Positions 11,724 through 22,153 of a DNA stretch of 64,000 bases are shown here, one piece after another. Numbering within the stretch: the first letter of the stretch is position 1; every line of letters begins with the position of its first letter. This DNA is from Plantago ovata. Lineage: Eukaryota; Streptophyta; Magnoliopsida; Lamiales; Plantaginaceae. Where the stretch lies: assembly GCA_028274465.1 (NCBI GenBank), contig CM051458.1, positions 77,086,085 through 77,150,084 of the forward strand. Reading direction: 5' to 3'. The position numbers were made by a program, and so were the translations under genes. The notes beneath the pieces are model-generated. The model saw only the letters and a list, made by a program, of their open reading frames with translations, had not been told where the DNA came from and searched no databases.

Positions 11724-14125
11724 ATGTCCGAGAGAAGCGGCGACAGCCAGAACCGCCGCGAAGTCGAATAGTGCGGGAGCGACCATGGTACGTCACCCGA
11801 TACGTAAGAGATATCGACGACCTTTCTGGACGACACCTTGGAGCAGACTTCAGTGGGCGAGGAGCAAGTCCATAGATCCGAGGAGGAGGAAGGTTCTCAG
11901 GAAAGCAAAGAGGATGAAGAGGAACTCGAGGAGGGTGAAGAAGGCGACAATGTCACTGACGATGATGAGTCTGAGGAGGAAGAGGAAGAAGCTGAATATC
12001 GCCTTGTTACTCGCAAAAGGCGTAGGAGTAGTGATAGCTTTATCGATGATAGGACCGAGGAGGAAGGGGGTCCCGCTAATACTGGAGTTTCCTCGGAATT
12101 GATCACCTTAGCCGCTCAAGTACATGGTCGAAATTACGGGGCTTTCGACGCGGTTCCTCCTATGGACATCCAGGTAGAAAATATGGACGACACGGATCGA
12201 CCAGATCCAGCTCTTTCTTGGTTTGAGGAGGGTGATCACTCTATCCAGGAGGGTGTTAATGTGCAGAGCGAGGATGATGACGCTACCTCTCCTAGGACGA
12301 CTCCTCCAAAGAAAAAGGTTAAGTTCCCTCCTCAGACCACTCGTCGGACCGTGGTTACAGATGACGAGGAGTCTCCTCGGGCCATATGAAATATACATGC
12401 GAGTGAAGCTGGTCCGAGTACTCATAGACTGTCTTCTCCTTCACTCTCCGAGATGAATAGGCAAGCCCAAAGGGATTTGCTTGTTGGACAGAAGTATGCT
12501 CACGAGGAGGAGACGAGTTATCACTCAGTAGATCCTCGGTCTATTGACTTCTCCTTCCATGGTGACAATGCGCGACGAATAAACCCCTTGGAGGAGATCG
12601 AGTACCGTCAGCGTATCGAGGCAATGGCCGCTGCCGAGGAGCCTCAAGAACATTCTCCTGGTAAAGCCCCTAAGAAAGCGAGAAAGTCCTCTCGCTCAAA
12701 AAAAGAATAAGAAGGCTGAGGCGGTCGAGGAGGAGCCCAAAGTGACAAAAGCGAGCCAAAACAAGTTTACTCAGAGAGCTCTCAAAGTCAACCTCCTCGA
12801 TCCGGATGGTGAGAAGAACGAGGACGGTATCATTCCACCGCCTCAACTATAAAAGAGGATGGGGTTTCTACTCTCCGGTGGAAGTATACTCTTCCCGTTA
12901 GCAAGTTTGACATCCTCGTTCCCAAGGAGGATCAAACCTTTTACAATCCTCCTCCTGGTTACATGGCGGTTCACTGCCTCAGTCTGTATCGAGAATGGAT
13001 CCTTCCCTTTTGTGATGCTTTTCGGGACATCTTTAATACTCTAGGGATCGCTCTGTGGAAACTCGTTCCTAGTGCCTTTGGAACTCTTGTGTGCTTCAGA
13101 GTCTTTTGCAAGAAGCATGGGGTCGAGCTCAACTTTTATAACTTCAACCAAATTTTCAGGGTATCAATGAGCTCTGGTAACAAGTATTTTTACTACTTTA
13201 ATGCTCGACCAGGCCTAGGATTTATTATGGACGCTCTTTCCTCCTCGGGCTACAAGTGGTTCCATAGATACTTCTATATAAAGAAGTAGAAGCTACCAGA
13301 TATGAGCGACGAGGAGGCTGAGTGGGCGTTCCTAAGCTCATGTATCGAGGACGCATAGCCGAGAAGCATCCTCTTGCTTCCGAGTTGGATCCATGGGTTT
13401 TGGAGCTCGAGGAGAAGAACGGGCGGATCAATCCCAATAAGTATTTTTATTGGGACCTCATGTTGCAGCCTCTTCCATACTAAGCCGGTCTTTCACCTTA
13501 TGTTTACACTAGGTACACCGGCAATCGGTTTTCAAATGATGTGCTCTTCGGTATGCTTAGATAGTTTTTCATACGTGTCTTTTTCCCATATTTGCATTCT
13601 TCTTTGCTTGTGCTTTTTTACTGTGGTGTCCTCGCTTTTACGTCCTTCTCGCTCCGTTTTCTAACTTTTGTTTTTCTCTGCAGCTTATTGGTTTCATTGG
13701 ATAATGTCGAGGACACTGGCAGCAAAGGAGGAGCAGAGGAGGAAGCAACGTATGACAAACAAGGATACCAAGATCCTTGGCTCGCTCAATTTATCTCCTC
13801 CTAGGAGTGCCTTGCACCATCGGGATGCCCTTGTGAAGGAAGGGCTCGAGACAAGAGAGAATCCTATCGAGGCGCTCAAGAAATCCGAGGAGGATGCGGC
13901 TGCTAAGCTGGCCGAGGAGGCTACCGCTGGAGAGCAGGAGAAGCGAACGAGAAGCAGGTCTCGAAGAAGAGTGCTGGAGCGAGGAAGCTCACTCTCGGAG
14001 GGACTAATGAGCCTCCCCACAAAAAGAGTAATACATCCTCTCTAAGTCACGAAGCGGAGGTGAAATGGCTCATCCAGTTGTCAGAACTGGATCGCGCTCA
14101 TGAGCTCAGCTTGTGCTCGCTCCAG
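11724..14125 (+). pseudogene. Antisense accessory reading frame of the Tat-type element
   Basis: On plus, opposite to gag-pol and between pol and the 3' LTR, lies a coding-like stretch. A very acidic Glu/Asp/Ser-rich part (about 11850-12390) is followed by a basic part. The later part (about 12880-13290, with YNPPPGYMAVHCLSLYREWI) resembles the plant domain listed as putative gypsy-type transposon (PF04195 type). Accessory antisense frames in this position are known in Tat-lineage elements such as Grande. Their function is unknown. Treated as a broken fossil part; family assignment is from memory of the motif pattern. Confidence 0.6.
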
Positions 14126-14215
14126 GTAACATTCTCATACTCTTAAATAAAGTTCTAAAAGTTTAAAGAACTATCTCCTCGATTATAAAACTTATCCTCC
14201 TCGCTTTTTGTTGCA

Positions 14216-15350
14216 GCTCTTCCTTAAACATTTTGTTGACCAACCTTTGGTAGGTCGCTCCAGCGTTTTTGAGGCCAAAGGGCATCACGTTGAAGCAATA
14301 TACGTTCCCGTTTGCAAAGAAAGCTGTCTTTGGCACATCATCTTTGGCCATTTTGACTTGGTAGAACCCCTGGTATGCATCCATGAAACTCAAGAGGGCA
14401 CACCCTGCTGTTGAGTCGACCAGCTGGTCGATCCTGGATAGTGGGTAGGGATCCTTTGGGCAAAACTTGTTAAGTCTCGTGAAGTTGTTGCACATTCTCC
14501 ACTTGTCGGATCCTTTCTCTACGAGGACTATGTTGCAAACCCAGTCGAAGTATCTTACTTCTTTGATGTGACCGGCCTTGAGTAACCTTTGCACCTCTGC
14601 CTCGATGATGGCATTATCTTCCGCACTGAAGTCTCTTCGCTTTTCTCGAATATAGGTGATTCACGGGTCGACGTTCAGACGGTGAACAACGACTCTTGGG
14701 TCGATCCCCTTGAGGTCCTCAGTACTCCACGCGAAGATATCATTGTTATCTCTCAAACATTGAATGAGCTTCATTCTTACTTTCGTGGTCATCTCGGTAC
14801 CAATCTTGGTAACCTTGTCGGCACTTCCTTCGACAATTTGAATTTCTTCAAGGGTTTCTCTCGCCTCAATCCTGTTTTCCTTGAAGAACTTCTTCTTCTT
14901 GGAAGAGGGTGGTACTGGGGGTATAACTTGATACTCCTCGAGCTCCTTAACAGCTCCTACTAGGGTGTCTCTCTCCTTCTTTTGGATTGCTTTCCTTCGC
15001 CTAAGTGACGGACTTGGCTTTTTCGACTTTTTCTTCACTCGTCGAACCGTATAAAAACGGTAGGAGCATGATGAACTAAGGGATGCTCCTCGAGCGATTG
15101 ACCCGGATTTGGCTCTCCAATGGCAACCTTGGAAGTGAATTTTCTGACATACTGTAGCATTCCCATCCTTCTCGTATGTTCCCTTCTTCTTGTCCAATTC
15201 CCAATGGAGTGGGGAACTTCAACTTGTTGTGGACCGTAGATACTACGGCTCGAAATTGAGAGAGGGTAGGCCTTTCCAAGACCGCAAAGTATTCAAAGGG
15301 CATATCTACGACCACGAAGGGGACGTGTTGAGTTACTCTTCGTGGAGCAC
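14216..15350 (-). pseudogene. Reverse transcriptase part of the Tat-type element
   Basis: On minus, the region shows Gypsy-type reverse transcriptase blocks: LLKAGHIKEVRY, WRMCNNFTRLNKFCPKDPYP, FMDAYQGFYQVKM and NVMPFGLKNAGATYQRLVNK. Upstream of it is the linker that normally joins protease and reverse transcriptase. Part of a broken fossil. Confidence 0.85.
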
Positions 15351-15370
15351 TCCCCCACTACAAGAAATCA

Positions 15371-15660
15371 GCCATTTAGCGACGGATGGGTAGATACGGA
15401 TGCGATCCGTCGCTATTTAGCGACGGATGAGGACGAATTGCGCTTTAAGCTCAGTTCGTGCCTCTGGAGATCCAGTCCGGCTTAAGTTTAGCGACGGATA
15501 AGGTCTATCCGTCTCTATAGGTGAGACGGATGACATCATACGTCGCTAAACTCGTTGACCATACTGGTTAATTTAATAAGTAAAAATAGAAAATAAAATA
15601 AAATAAATGCTGAGCGACGGATAAGGTTATCCTATCCGTCGCTACGAAGTTATATACAGA
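15371..15660. repeat. Left subterminal repeats of CACTA A
   Basis: At least seven copies of GCGACGGAT or its complement ATCCGTCGC (some with one mismatch) within 290 bases, in both orientations. In En/Spm such subterminal motifs are bound by the TNPA protein; the same role is inferred here. Confidence 0.85.
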
Positions 15661-17036
15661 CGCGATTCTCTCTCTTCTTCCCCATTTGGATTGATAAAAT
15701 CCCTAATCCACCACCACAATCGGCTCACCTTCGCTCACCACCACCACTCCTCATCGATCGACCACCACAATCGGCTCACCACCACCACTCCTTCATCGGC
15801 GTGCCACCACGACTACTCACCATCGCCACTCCTCTTAGACGTGCCACCACCAACATCACTCCGCGGCGACCTTCTCATCCCCTTCTTCTTCTTTGTTGTC
15901 GTACCACCACCGCACCGTCGTCCTGCCGGAGTTCATCCCTCCCTTTCTCATCTTCATTTGATATAGGTTAGTAACCCTAAATTCAATTCTTGGGTTGGGT
16001 TCTCTTGTTCATGCCATTTTGTAGCATTTTAATTTAGGGTATTTGTGTAATTGAGGGTAAATTTTAGATTAATTTAGATAAATTTAGATAAATGGTACTA
16101 TTGGATACTGGATATTTGTTTTATTTAGATAAATTTGTTTAATTTAAATAAATGTTAGAAAATTGAGGATGAAGTAAATGTTAGAAAATTGAAGATGAAG
16201 TAAATGTTAGAAAATTGATAATGGTACTGGATTTATTTTGAGAATGATATGCTCTGAACCATGACTTGATTGCATAATTTTTAGTTAATTTTTAATTAAT
16301 TCTATTAATGTTGCATATTTAAATTAATAGCTTGATTTGGGGATGTTTTAGGCTGCAAAATGCTCCATTAGTAGTAGTGTAAATTTAGGCTTATGGAACT
16401 ATCGAGGATAAATGTTAGATTTTGAGTTGTAAGGCTTAAGATTTTATTTTTGCTAGTGCTATGTTGGAAATAGTAGTAGAATTGGTAGTACTGGTTTACA
16501 TTAAAATGATGGATTAAATTAGATTAATTAGATCAAATTTTGTATTAAATTAGATTTTTAAATGTAGGCTATATATCCTTTCATTTTTTGGTCTTTCACA
16601 TATGCATTTTGCAGCTTCATTTGGATCTGTAAATCATAAGTTTACAACATAAAGTAAAGCATAAAGTCCAGTATCGTTTCTTATCAGTGTATACTCAAAA
16701 TCCATTTATTGTTTCTTACGGTTGTTCTTAAACGTGCAGATCATGCCGAGGCCAAAGAAACCGGGGAAGCTGTTGGCGGCCAGCAGCCGTAGCTACGTCG
16801 AGCCAGACTCGCCATTCCGCACCCCTAGTAGTCAGCCGGAGTCGGGGGGACCTCGGCGACTCATGTCAGTGAGACCCTCTCCCCTGGCCCTCGTTCGAGA
16901 AGCAGTGCAGGGTCTACTGGCCCAGACGTGTTTGCTAACCTGCCGGATGATGGGTACAGGGGGGAGGTGTACAGGGCGGGTGAGCGGGTGAATGGAAAGC
17001 TCGTCGTCTGGCCCATGCCTGGACATGTGTAAGTTA

Positions 17037-17141
17037 TTTAGTTGGATTAATTTGTGTGTTTGGTATTGTATGTTTTATTTAGTTGGATTAATTTGTGTGT
17101 TTGGTATTGTATGTTTTATTTAGTTGGATTAATTTGTGTAT
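17037..17141. repeat. 41-bp intronic tandem repeat (CACTA A)
   Basis: About two and a half copies of a unit containing TTAGTTGGATTAATTTGTGT and TTGGTATTGTATGTTTT in the first intron. The same array is in element B at 56702-56807. Confidence 0.8.
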
Positions 17142-17329
17142 GTTATTGCAACAGGATGATGCCGAGGGAGGCTGCAAAGTTCATCAGCAAGGAATCCACG
17201 AAGAAAGTGGATCTCCCACCACTTGGAGCCCAATGGCATACTTTCACTCCGGAGCGGAAGGCGGAGATTTGGAATGCTCTGGAGGTTAGTAATCTTTCTT
17301 CTTCTCTTATGGTTTAATATTTCTTTACT

Positions 17330-17517
17330 TGGGTGATATGTTAGTCACCGTGTGTTAGTTGAAATAGGACAATGTGCAATTGTTTGGGTGATATGTTAGT
17401 CACCGTGTGTTAGTTGAAATAGGACAATGTGCAATTGTTTGGGTGATATGTTAGTCACCGTGTGTTAGTTGAAAATAGGACAATGTGCAATTGTTTGGGT
17501 GATATGTTAGTCACCGT
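17330..17517. repeat. 55-bp intronic hairpin minisatellite (CACTA A)
   Basis: Four copies of GGTGATATGTTAGTCACC start at about 17332, 17387, 17442 and 17498. Each forms a perfect 5-bp stem (GGTGA with TCACC) around the loop TATGTTAG. It lies in the second intron of the TNPA-like gene. Confidence 0.9.
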
Positions 17518-18844
17518 GTCATATATATGTTAGTCTGAATTTTGTATACTTTCTGAAATGTAGGATAAGTTCTTCCTCCCCAACAAGTTCAAGTCGGATC
17601 TGTGGTATGCCTTCGAACATGAAGGCTCCGAAGCCTTTCGGAAGAAGGTCGCCAAGATCAAGGCATCAGGGAAGAAGCCAGGGTGGATTGGGGAGGAGTA
17701 GCCCCTGTGGAAGCAGTATTGAGCGGAGAACCTTCAAGCCCAGAAGTTGTCGGACCAGAACAGGGAGAACCGGACCCATAATCCACCGGATGGGACAGGC
17801 TCGGTGAAGCATCGACTGGGTTCGAAATCCCAGTTGGCGCGCCACATGGACGCGGTAAGTCACGTACTTTGTTATAGTTTCTTTTTCTTTCTTAAGTCTT
17901 ATTTCAATTCAATCATTACTTTATTAATTTATATATATATTTGATGAAGATATCGGAGGGGAGGGAGCAGACCATGTGGGATCACTTTTGTGAGGCTCAC
18001 GGGGAGCTGGATAAGGATGGCAAGATGACATTCCAGTCTGATAGGGCCAAAACAATCGCGGTATGTTTTATATTTTTTCGATTCCTGAGCTTCTTGTTGA
18101 ATATTTGATTCTTCGATCAATAACGTACTAATTAAATCGTTAATTGTTTGTTTGAATTTTCAGGCGGAGTTCCTGGACAGGACTGAGAACCTTGATCTCA
18201 CGGTCGAGGAGGAGAACGCCATCTATCTCGAGATCGTGAATCTCGATGATACGGGGCGTGTCTTCGGCATGGGCAACCTCTCGCAGGCGATAGCGGAGAC
18301 GGTGAACCAGGGTGCCTCCTCCTCCAGCTCCTTCAAGCACCGAAGGGGACAATCCGATGTGCCTCCCGAGTTCCTCCAGGAGCAGCAGCAGCTGAAGGCG
18401 ACTGTCCAGGAGCATGCCCAGGAGGCTGCTCGGTTGAGGGCAGAGCAGACGAGGATGAGGCATGGATTCAAGAGATCCATCGAGTGGATCACGGCGCAGT
18501 ATGCCCCCCTCCCCGGTGGAGCGCCACCTCCCGACTTCTTCATGTTCGATGATGCCGATGCCCCCCTAATGCCCCCCAGATGTCGATGCCCCCCCTAATG
18601 CCCCCCCAGGATCTCAGCAGTAGTACTCTTTTTTTATTTTTCGAACAATGTTTTTCTATTTTGAACAAATTTTTTTCATGTTCCTTTGCTTAGGACAATT
18701 AGTAATTTCACTATATTAATGCTTAGAACAAATTTTTTTTATATAATGTTTAGTTACGAAAATGTTTACGTATTTGCGGTGTACAACTACAAAAAAAATT
18801 AAAATAAAATAAATAAATAAACAAATAAAAAAAATATTCCAGAC

Positions 18845-19175
18845 CAATTAGCGACGGATTAAACCATCCGTCGCCAACTCTCGTCCGCCCAGCACCTGAC
18901 ACGTGTTCCAGCAATATAGCGACGGATAATTTCATCCGTCGCTATATTGTAGGGACGGATCACTAATCCGTCTCAGCTTTGGTCAACGATGAAGTTTGCG
19001 ACGGATCGTCTAATCCGTCGCTAAAAACAGCGACGGATTAAACCATCCGTCGCAAATTTCATTAGCGACGCCACTGTTCACGACATCCTATTTAGCGACG
19101 GGCTTTCCGTCACTAATGGCATTTAGCGACGGATCGCTTACATATAGCGACGGATGGTATCCGTCGCTAAATCCT
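18845..19175. repeat. Right subterminal repeats of CACTA A
   Basis: About twelve copies of AGCGACGGAT or ATCCGTCGCT, several as head-to-head pairs forming short palindromes. They mirror the left end; probable accessory-protein binding sites. Confidence 0.85.
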
Positions 19176-19194
19176 GTTTTTCTTGTAGTGCCCA

Positions 19195-19510
19195 TTGAGA
19201 CCGTCAAGTTGATCATTCCAAGCGGCATGATGGGTTGTCCTCCAAATCCTACCAGGGCACTCCTCACTTCTCTAAGGCCTTCCCTTGGGTTCATATGCAT
19301 CCTCTTTAAAGTGCCCGTGAAGATTAAATTAGTCGAACATCCGGTGTCGACTAGAATCCTTCCCAAGTTGTAAGATTGAACATCGAGGGATAACACTAGC
19401 GGGACACATGGGTCGTAGATGCATCCTCCTCCGGCGTGCCTTAGAGGGAGTTCGCTATCATAAAAATAAATCACATTGGTTCCTGGTTGCGCAACTTGGG
19501 CATACTTCAC
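19195..19510 (-). pseudogene. Protease part of the Tat-type element
   Basis: On minus, ILVDTGCSTNLIF is the aspartic protease active-site block of Gypsy elements, followed by a typical flap-side region (ALVGFGGQPIMPLGMI). It lies directly beside CACTA A. Confidence 0.85.
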
Positions 19511-19665
19511 ATCTCTAATCTTGATATTATCAGTTGTGATCTCCCTTTGATTTCGAGTGTCGCCCCCCGCGGGCCCTCCGGTGATTGTAAGAGTATGGAT
19601 GCTTCCATTTACGGGACGATTCTCATAATTGTTGAAATTATGAATATCGTCATAACGAGGCTTTC

Positions 19666-20450
19666 CTAGGGGTGGTGCTCGATCCCCACTTGTGGTGGTG
19701 GAGGGAGGATGGCTAGAGGTTCTTCCTTTCGAATATAGTTGACCAACTGTCCATTGCGAATCATCCTCTCAATCTCGTTCTTGAGCTCGACGCACTCGTC
19801 GGAAGTGTGTCCCTTTCCTTTGTGAAATTGGCAAAATTTCTCGGAACTCTTGTTCTTTCGACTCTCTTGGATTGGAGGTGGCCATGAGACGTCTAGCTTC
19901 CTCGAGACAATATAGTTCAAGATGTCGGATCTTGGCCTATTTAAGTCTGTGTAGTTGCTATACCTCCTTGGAGGAGATCTCCTCGGAGGGGTTCTCTTGT
20001 CTCGAAACTCATTTCTTAGGGGACCTTCCTTGATCAAACCATACTTTTGATCCCTCATTTGCTTTCCAGGGTTTTGTTGCCTTGGATAAATATTCCTTCT
20101 CCCTTTCTTTTTCTTTCCCTTTTTCCTTCGGAGGGTTGGTTCTCACGGTGACCGTTTTCCGAAACTCTTCCGCTTCAAGGAAATCCTTGCAAACTTTTGC
20201 TAGTTGAGTTTCACTTTCGACACATGATGCTGAGAGCACCTCTTGAAATTTGACATTGGTAGTGTTACCATACAAGTATTCCTTCCTTTCATTGATCGAG
20301 TGGTCCTCAACTTGGAGGACTGCTTCATGAAAACGGTTGATGAAGTCCCTCAGATCTTCATTATTCTTCTGAACAATTTCGGCCAAGTATCTCACTCTTC
20401 TTTTGGTGTTCATGACCTTCTCGAATCTCTTAGAGAACTCTTTTGAGCCG
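19666..20450 (-). pseudogene. gag part (capsid and nucleocapsid) of the Tat-type element
   Basis: On minus, EFSKRFEKVMNTKRRVRYLA and NEDLRDFINRFHEAVLQVED fit the retrotransposon gag domain. A CCHC-like knuckle CQFHKGKGHTSDEC follows at about 19800. Between them is a Lys/Glu/Arg-rich linker. Fossil part. Confidence 0.85.
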
Positions 20451-20535
20451 GAACCGGAAGTTCAGCCGGTCACCCCTAAAAAAGGTCGGATCAGGGTCGG
20501 ACCGGTTGAACCATTTTGAGCCGGAATGAGCCGAT
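20446..20535. repeat. GCCGG/CCGGTT-rich junction patch
   Basis: Several copies of GAGCCGGAA and CGGACCGGTTGAACC in both orientations lie right at the left gag junction. They could be a terminus of the inserted block or a small element remnant; not resolved. Confidence 0.4.
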
Positions 20536-20699
20536 ATCGCATATAAAAAAATTTGTGTACCGTGTACATATAATATTCTATTCTTCATTATAAAAATGAA
20601 AGTAGGTATTGTACTAAAATGTCAAAATCTAATAAATTTGCTTATTAATTTGAGTAACTAATCTAATAAATACACAATTGTCTTAGTTTTATCATCTAT

Positions 20700-20885
20700 T
20701 CAAGTTTTGAACTTTGACCGTAAATTACTACTATTATATTACACATAATTGGTATATAATAGAGTTATATTAGAAAAATATACTTAGTTTTTTTATAATA
20801 TAATTTTATATTATTATTTTAATTTGTAATATATTACAGTAGTAATTTAGTAGTAATTTATGATCAAAATTGAAAAAGAAAAAAA
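20700..20885. repeat. Foldback MITE-like element
   Basis: The left arm TTTGACCGTAAATTACTACT and the right arm AGTAGTAATTTATGATCAAA are inverted copies over roughly 60-80 bases with an AT-rich centre. Stowaway-like in look; termini not exact. Confidence 0.6.
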
Positions 20886-20999
20886 TCAATGTTAAAAAGT
20901 TTGATTTGAAAGAGAGTAATATACTTCAAATTCAACTAGTAGTACTATTAAGATGAGATGACTCACGATCTTACGAAGAATAAATAAATTAAATATAAT

Positions 21000-22153
21000 G
21001 AAAAGTCTTGCTTTCTTCAAACTAGTACTACTTGCTTTATTCCTCACATTAATTAATACAGATAAATCCAAACTAATAGTACTACACTCTCCAATATTTA
21101 CCACTCACCACAGCACAACAGCGACATCATCTTCCTCTTCTCCAATTCCTTTCCCAATTCCGAATATATACCCGAGGTAAATTGCAATTACCAGTATACA
21201 TTGATCTACTCTGCATTACTAGCTTAGAAATTCTTCTCTCCCAACCCAATTCTAGTTCGAAAATTTAAACTCAGATTCATTCATGGTAGATCTGAGATGA
21301 GCTTTGAAAAATCTATATTCATCTTCCTTCTTCATCTAATCTATATGTAAGAATCGCGATTCAAGTGAATAGCGATGCCGGATTCCGACAGCCACGGTGG
21401 TGGTAGTGGGATGAAATGAGATTTGATCTGTGTTTTACTTTTCCCTATGATTCCTGCTTAATCTATTTCCTAGGGTTCGACAGTTTTTTCCTTGTCCCAG
21501 TTACTATTGCGCAACAGAGTAATATTGTGATTTGTGTCGAGACCTGCAACTACAGAGAATATGGGGGGTCACGTTCTTGGTTGGAGTAGGCCTAGGGGAC
21601 CCCTTTTGGTATATAAATTGACTGATTATAGAACATTATTATTACTATTCATGATTATTAAATTAAAGCAACAAAAAGCTAGGGCTTCATTGTTAGATTA
21701 GATTAGTGGGGACTTAATCGTGCTACAGTGAATTCTACCAGTAGTATATCAATATTGAGCTAATTGCTTGGGTCTGCGTAATCTTGCGTATTCTATTCAT
21801 TATGATAAAGCACTCATGTATTAAAATAATAATAATAGTATAGATAATGAATATATTAGAGAGAATGTGTTAAGTAGGTCAGATGGATCATGTACAAAAA
21901 TGTTTGTGTAGATGGTAGTCTTCTCATTGAACTAGCAAGGTAAACTTGGAAACTGATGGTGGATTGGATTGGAAGAAGGAGTATAACAATATGCATGACG
22001 AATTTTGTGCATTTCATACAAATATTTGATATGTACATTTAGAATAGTGACCAACTTGTTAGATTCCACTGTGATGCATGGTTATTATGTAGTAGTAGTA
22101 CTAATTTGATGGATGCTATGCAATTTGCATTGCTGGCAGGCAAGCACACAGAG
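21000..22153 (+). promoter_or_regulatory. Leader exon and leader intron of the tandem pseudokinase gene
   Basis: A CT/CA-rich leader (about 21060-21176) ends in a donor (CGAG then GTAAATT). The matching acceptor (GGCTGGCAG) ends at 22140, and the ATG at 22154 follows 13 bases later. A 60-codon frame at 20998-21180 with a signal-peptide-like start (MKSLAFFKLVLLALFLTLIN) overlaps the leader. Splicing puts it out of frame with the kinase, so it would be at most an upstream frame. Confidence 0.5.

Larger units (their letters stand above)
16743..18598 (+). pseudogene. TNPA-like protein gene of CACTA A (Ptta/En/Spm family), decayed
   Basis: Exons by comparison with element B and GT-AG signals: 16743-17028, 17155-17284, 17564-17854, 17950-18060 and 18164 to about 18598. 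The product would be a plant Ptta/En/Spm-type accessory protein: a Ser/Pro-rich start, a block with PREAAKFISKESTKKVDLP, a central domain with KFKSDLWYAFEH, an acidic block with LTVEEENAIYLE, then a Gln-rich coiled coil. Damage: exon 1 has six G where element B has seven (near 16850), shifting the frame; the central exon has two Trp codons changed to stops (near 17700 and 17720); the C-terminal end is also out of frame relative to B. It cannot make the full protein. Known relatives bind subterminal repeats and help excision; this role is inferred. Confidence 0.8.
15356..19190 (+). mobile_element. CACTA element A, TNPA-like gene only
   Basis: It begins CACTACAAGAAA and ends in the inverted match TTTTCTTGTAGTG, flanked by a perfect 3-bp duplication CCC (15353-15355 and 19191-19193), the CACTA hallmark. 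Both ends carry dense subterminal AGCGACGGAT and ATCCGTCGCT repeats. Inside is one five-exon TNPA-like gene (16743-18598) and no DDE transposase. It interrupts the protease-to-reverse-transcriptase region of the Gypsy element, so it is the younger insertion. Length 3835 bases, almost the same as element B (3847) and closely similar throughout. Confidence 0.95.

Noticed and set aside
11897-12106. Ser-rich reading frame on minus
   Set aside because: It is the complement of the acidic GAG/GAA-rich stretch of the antisense accessory frame.
22106-22153. Upstream ATG as start of the pseudokinase
   Set aside because: It lies before the acceptor at 22140, inside the leader intron; ATG at 22154 follows the acceptor.
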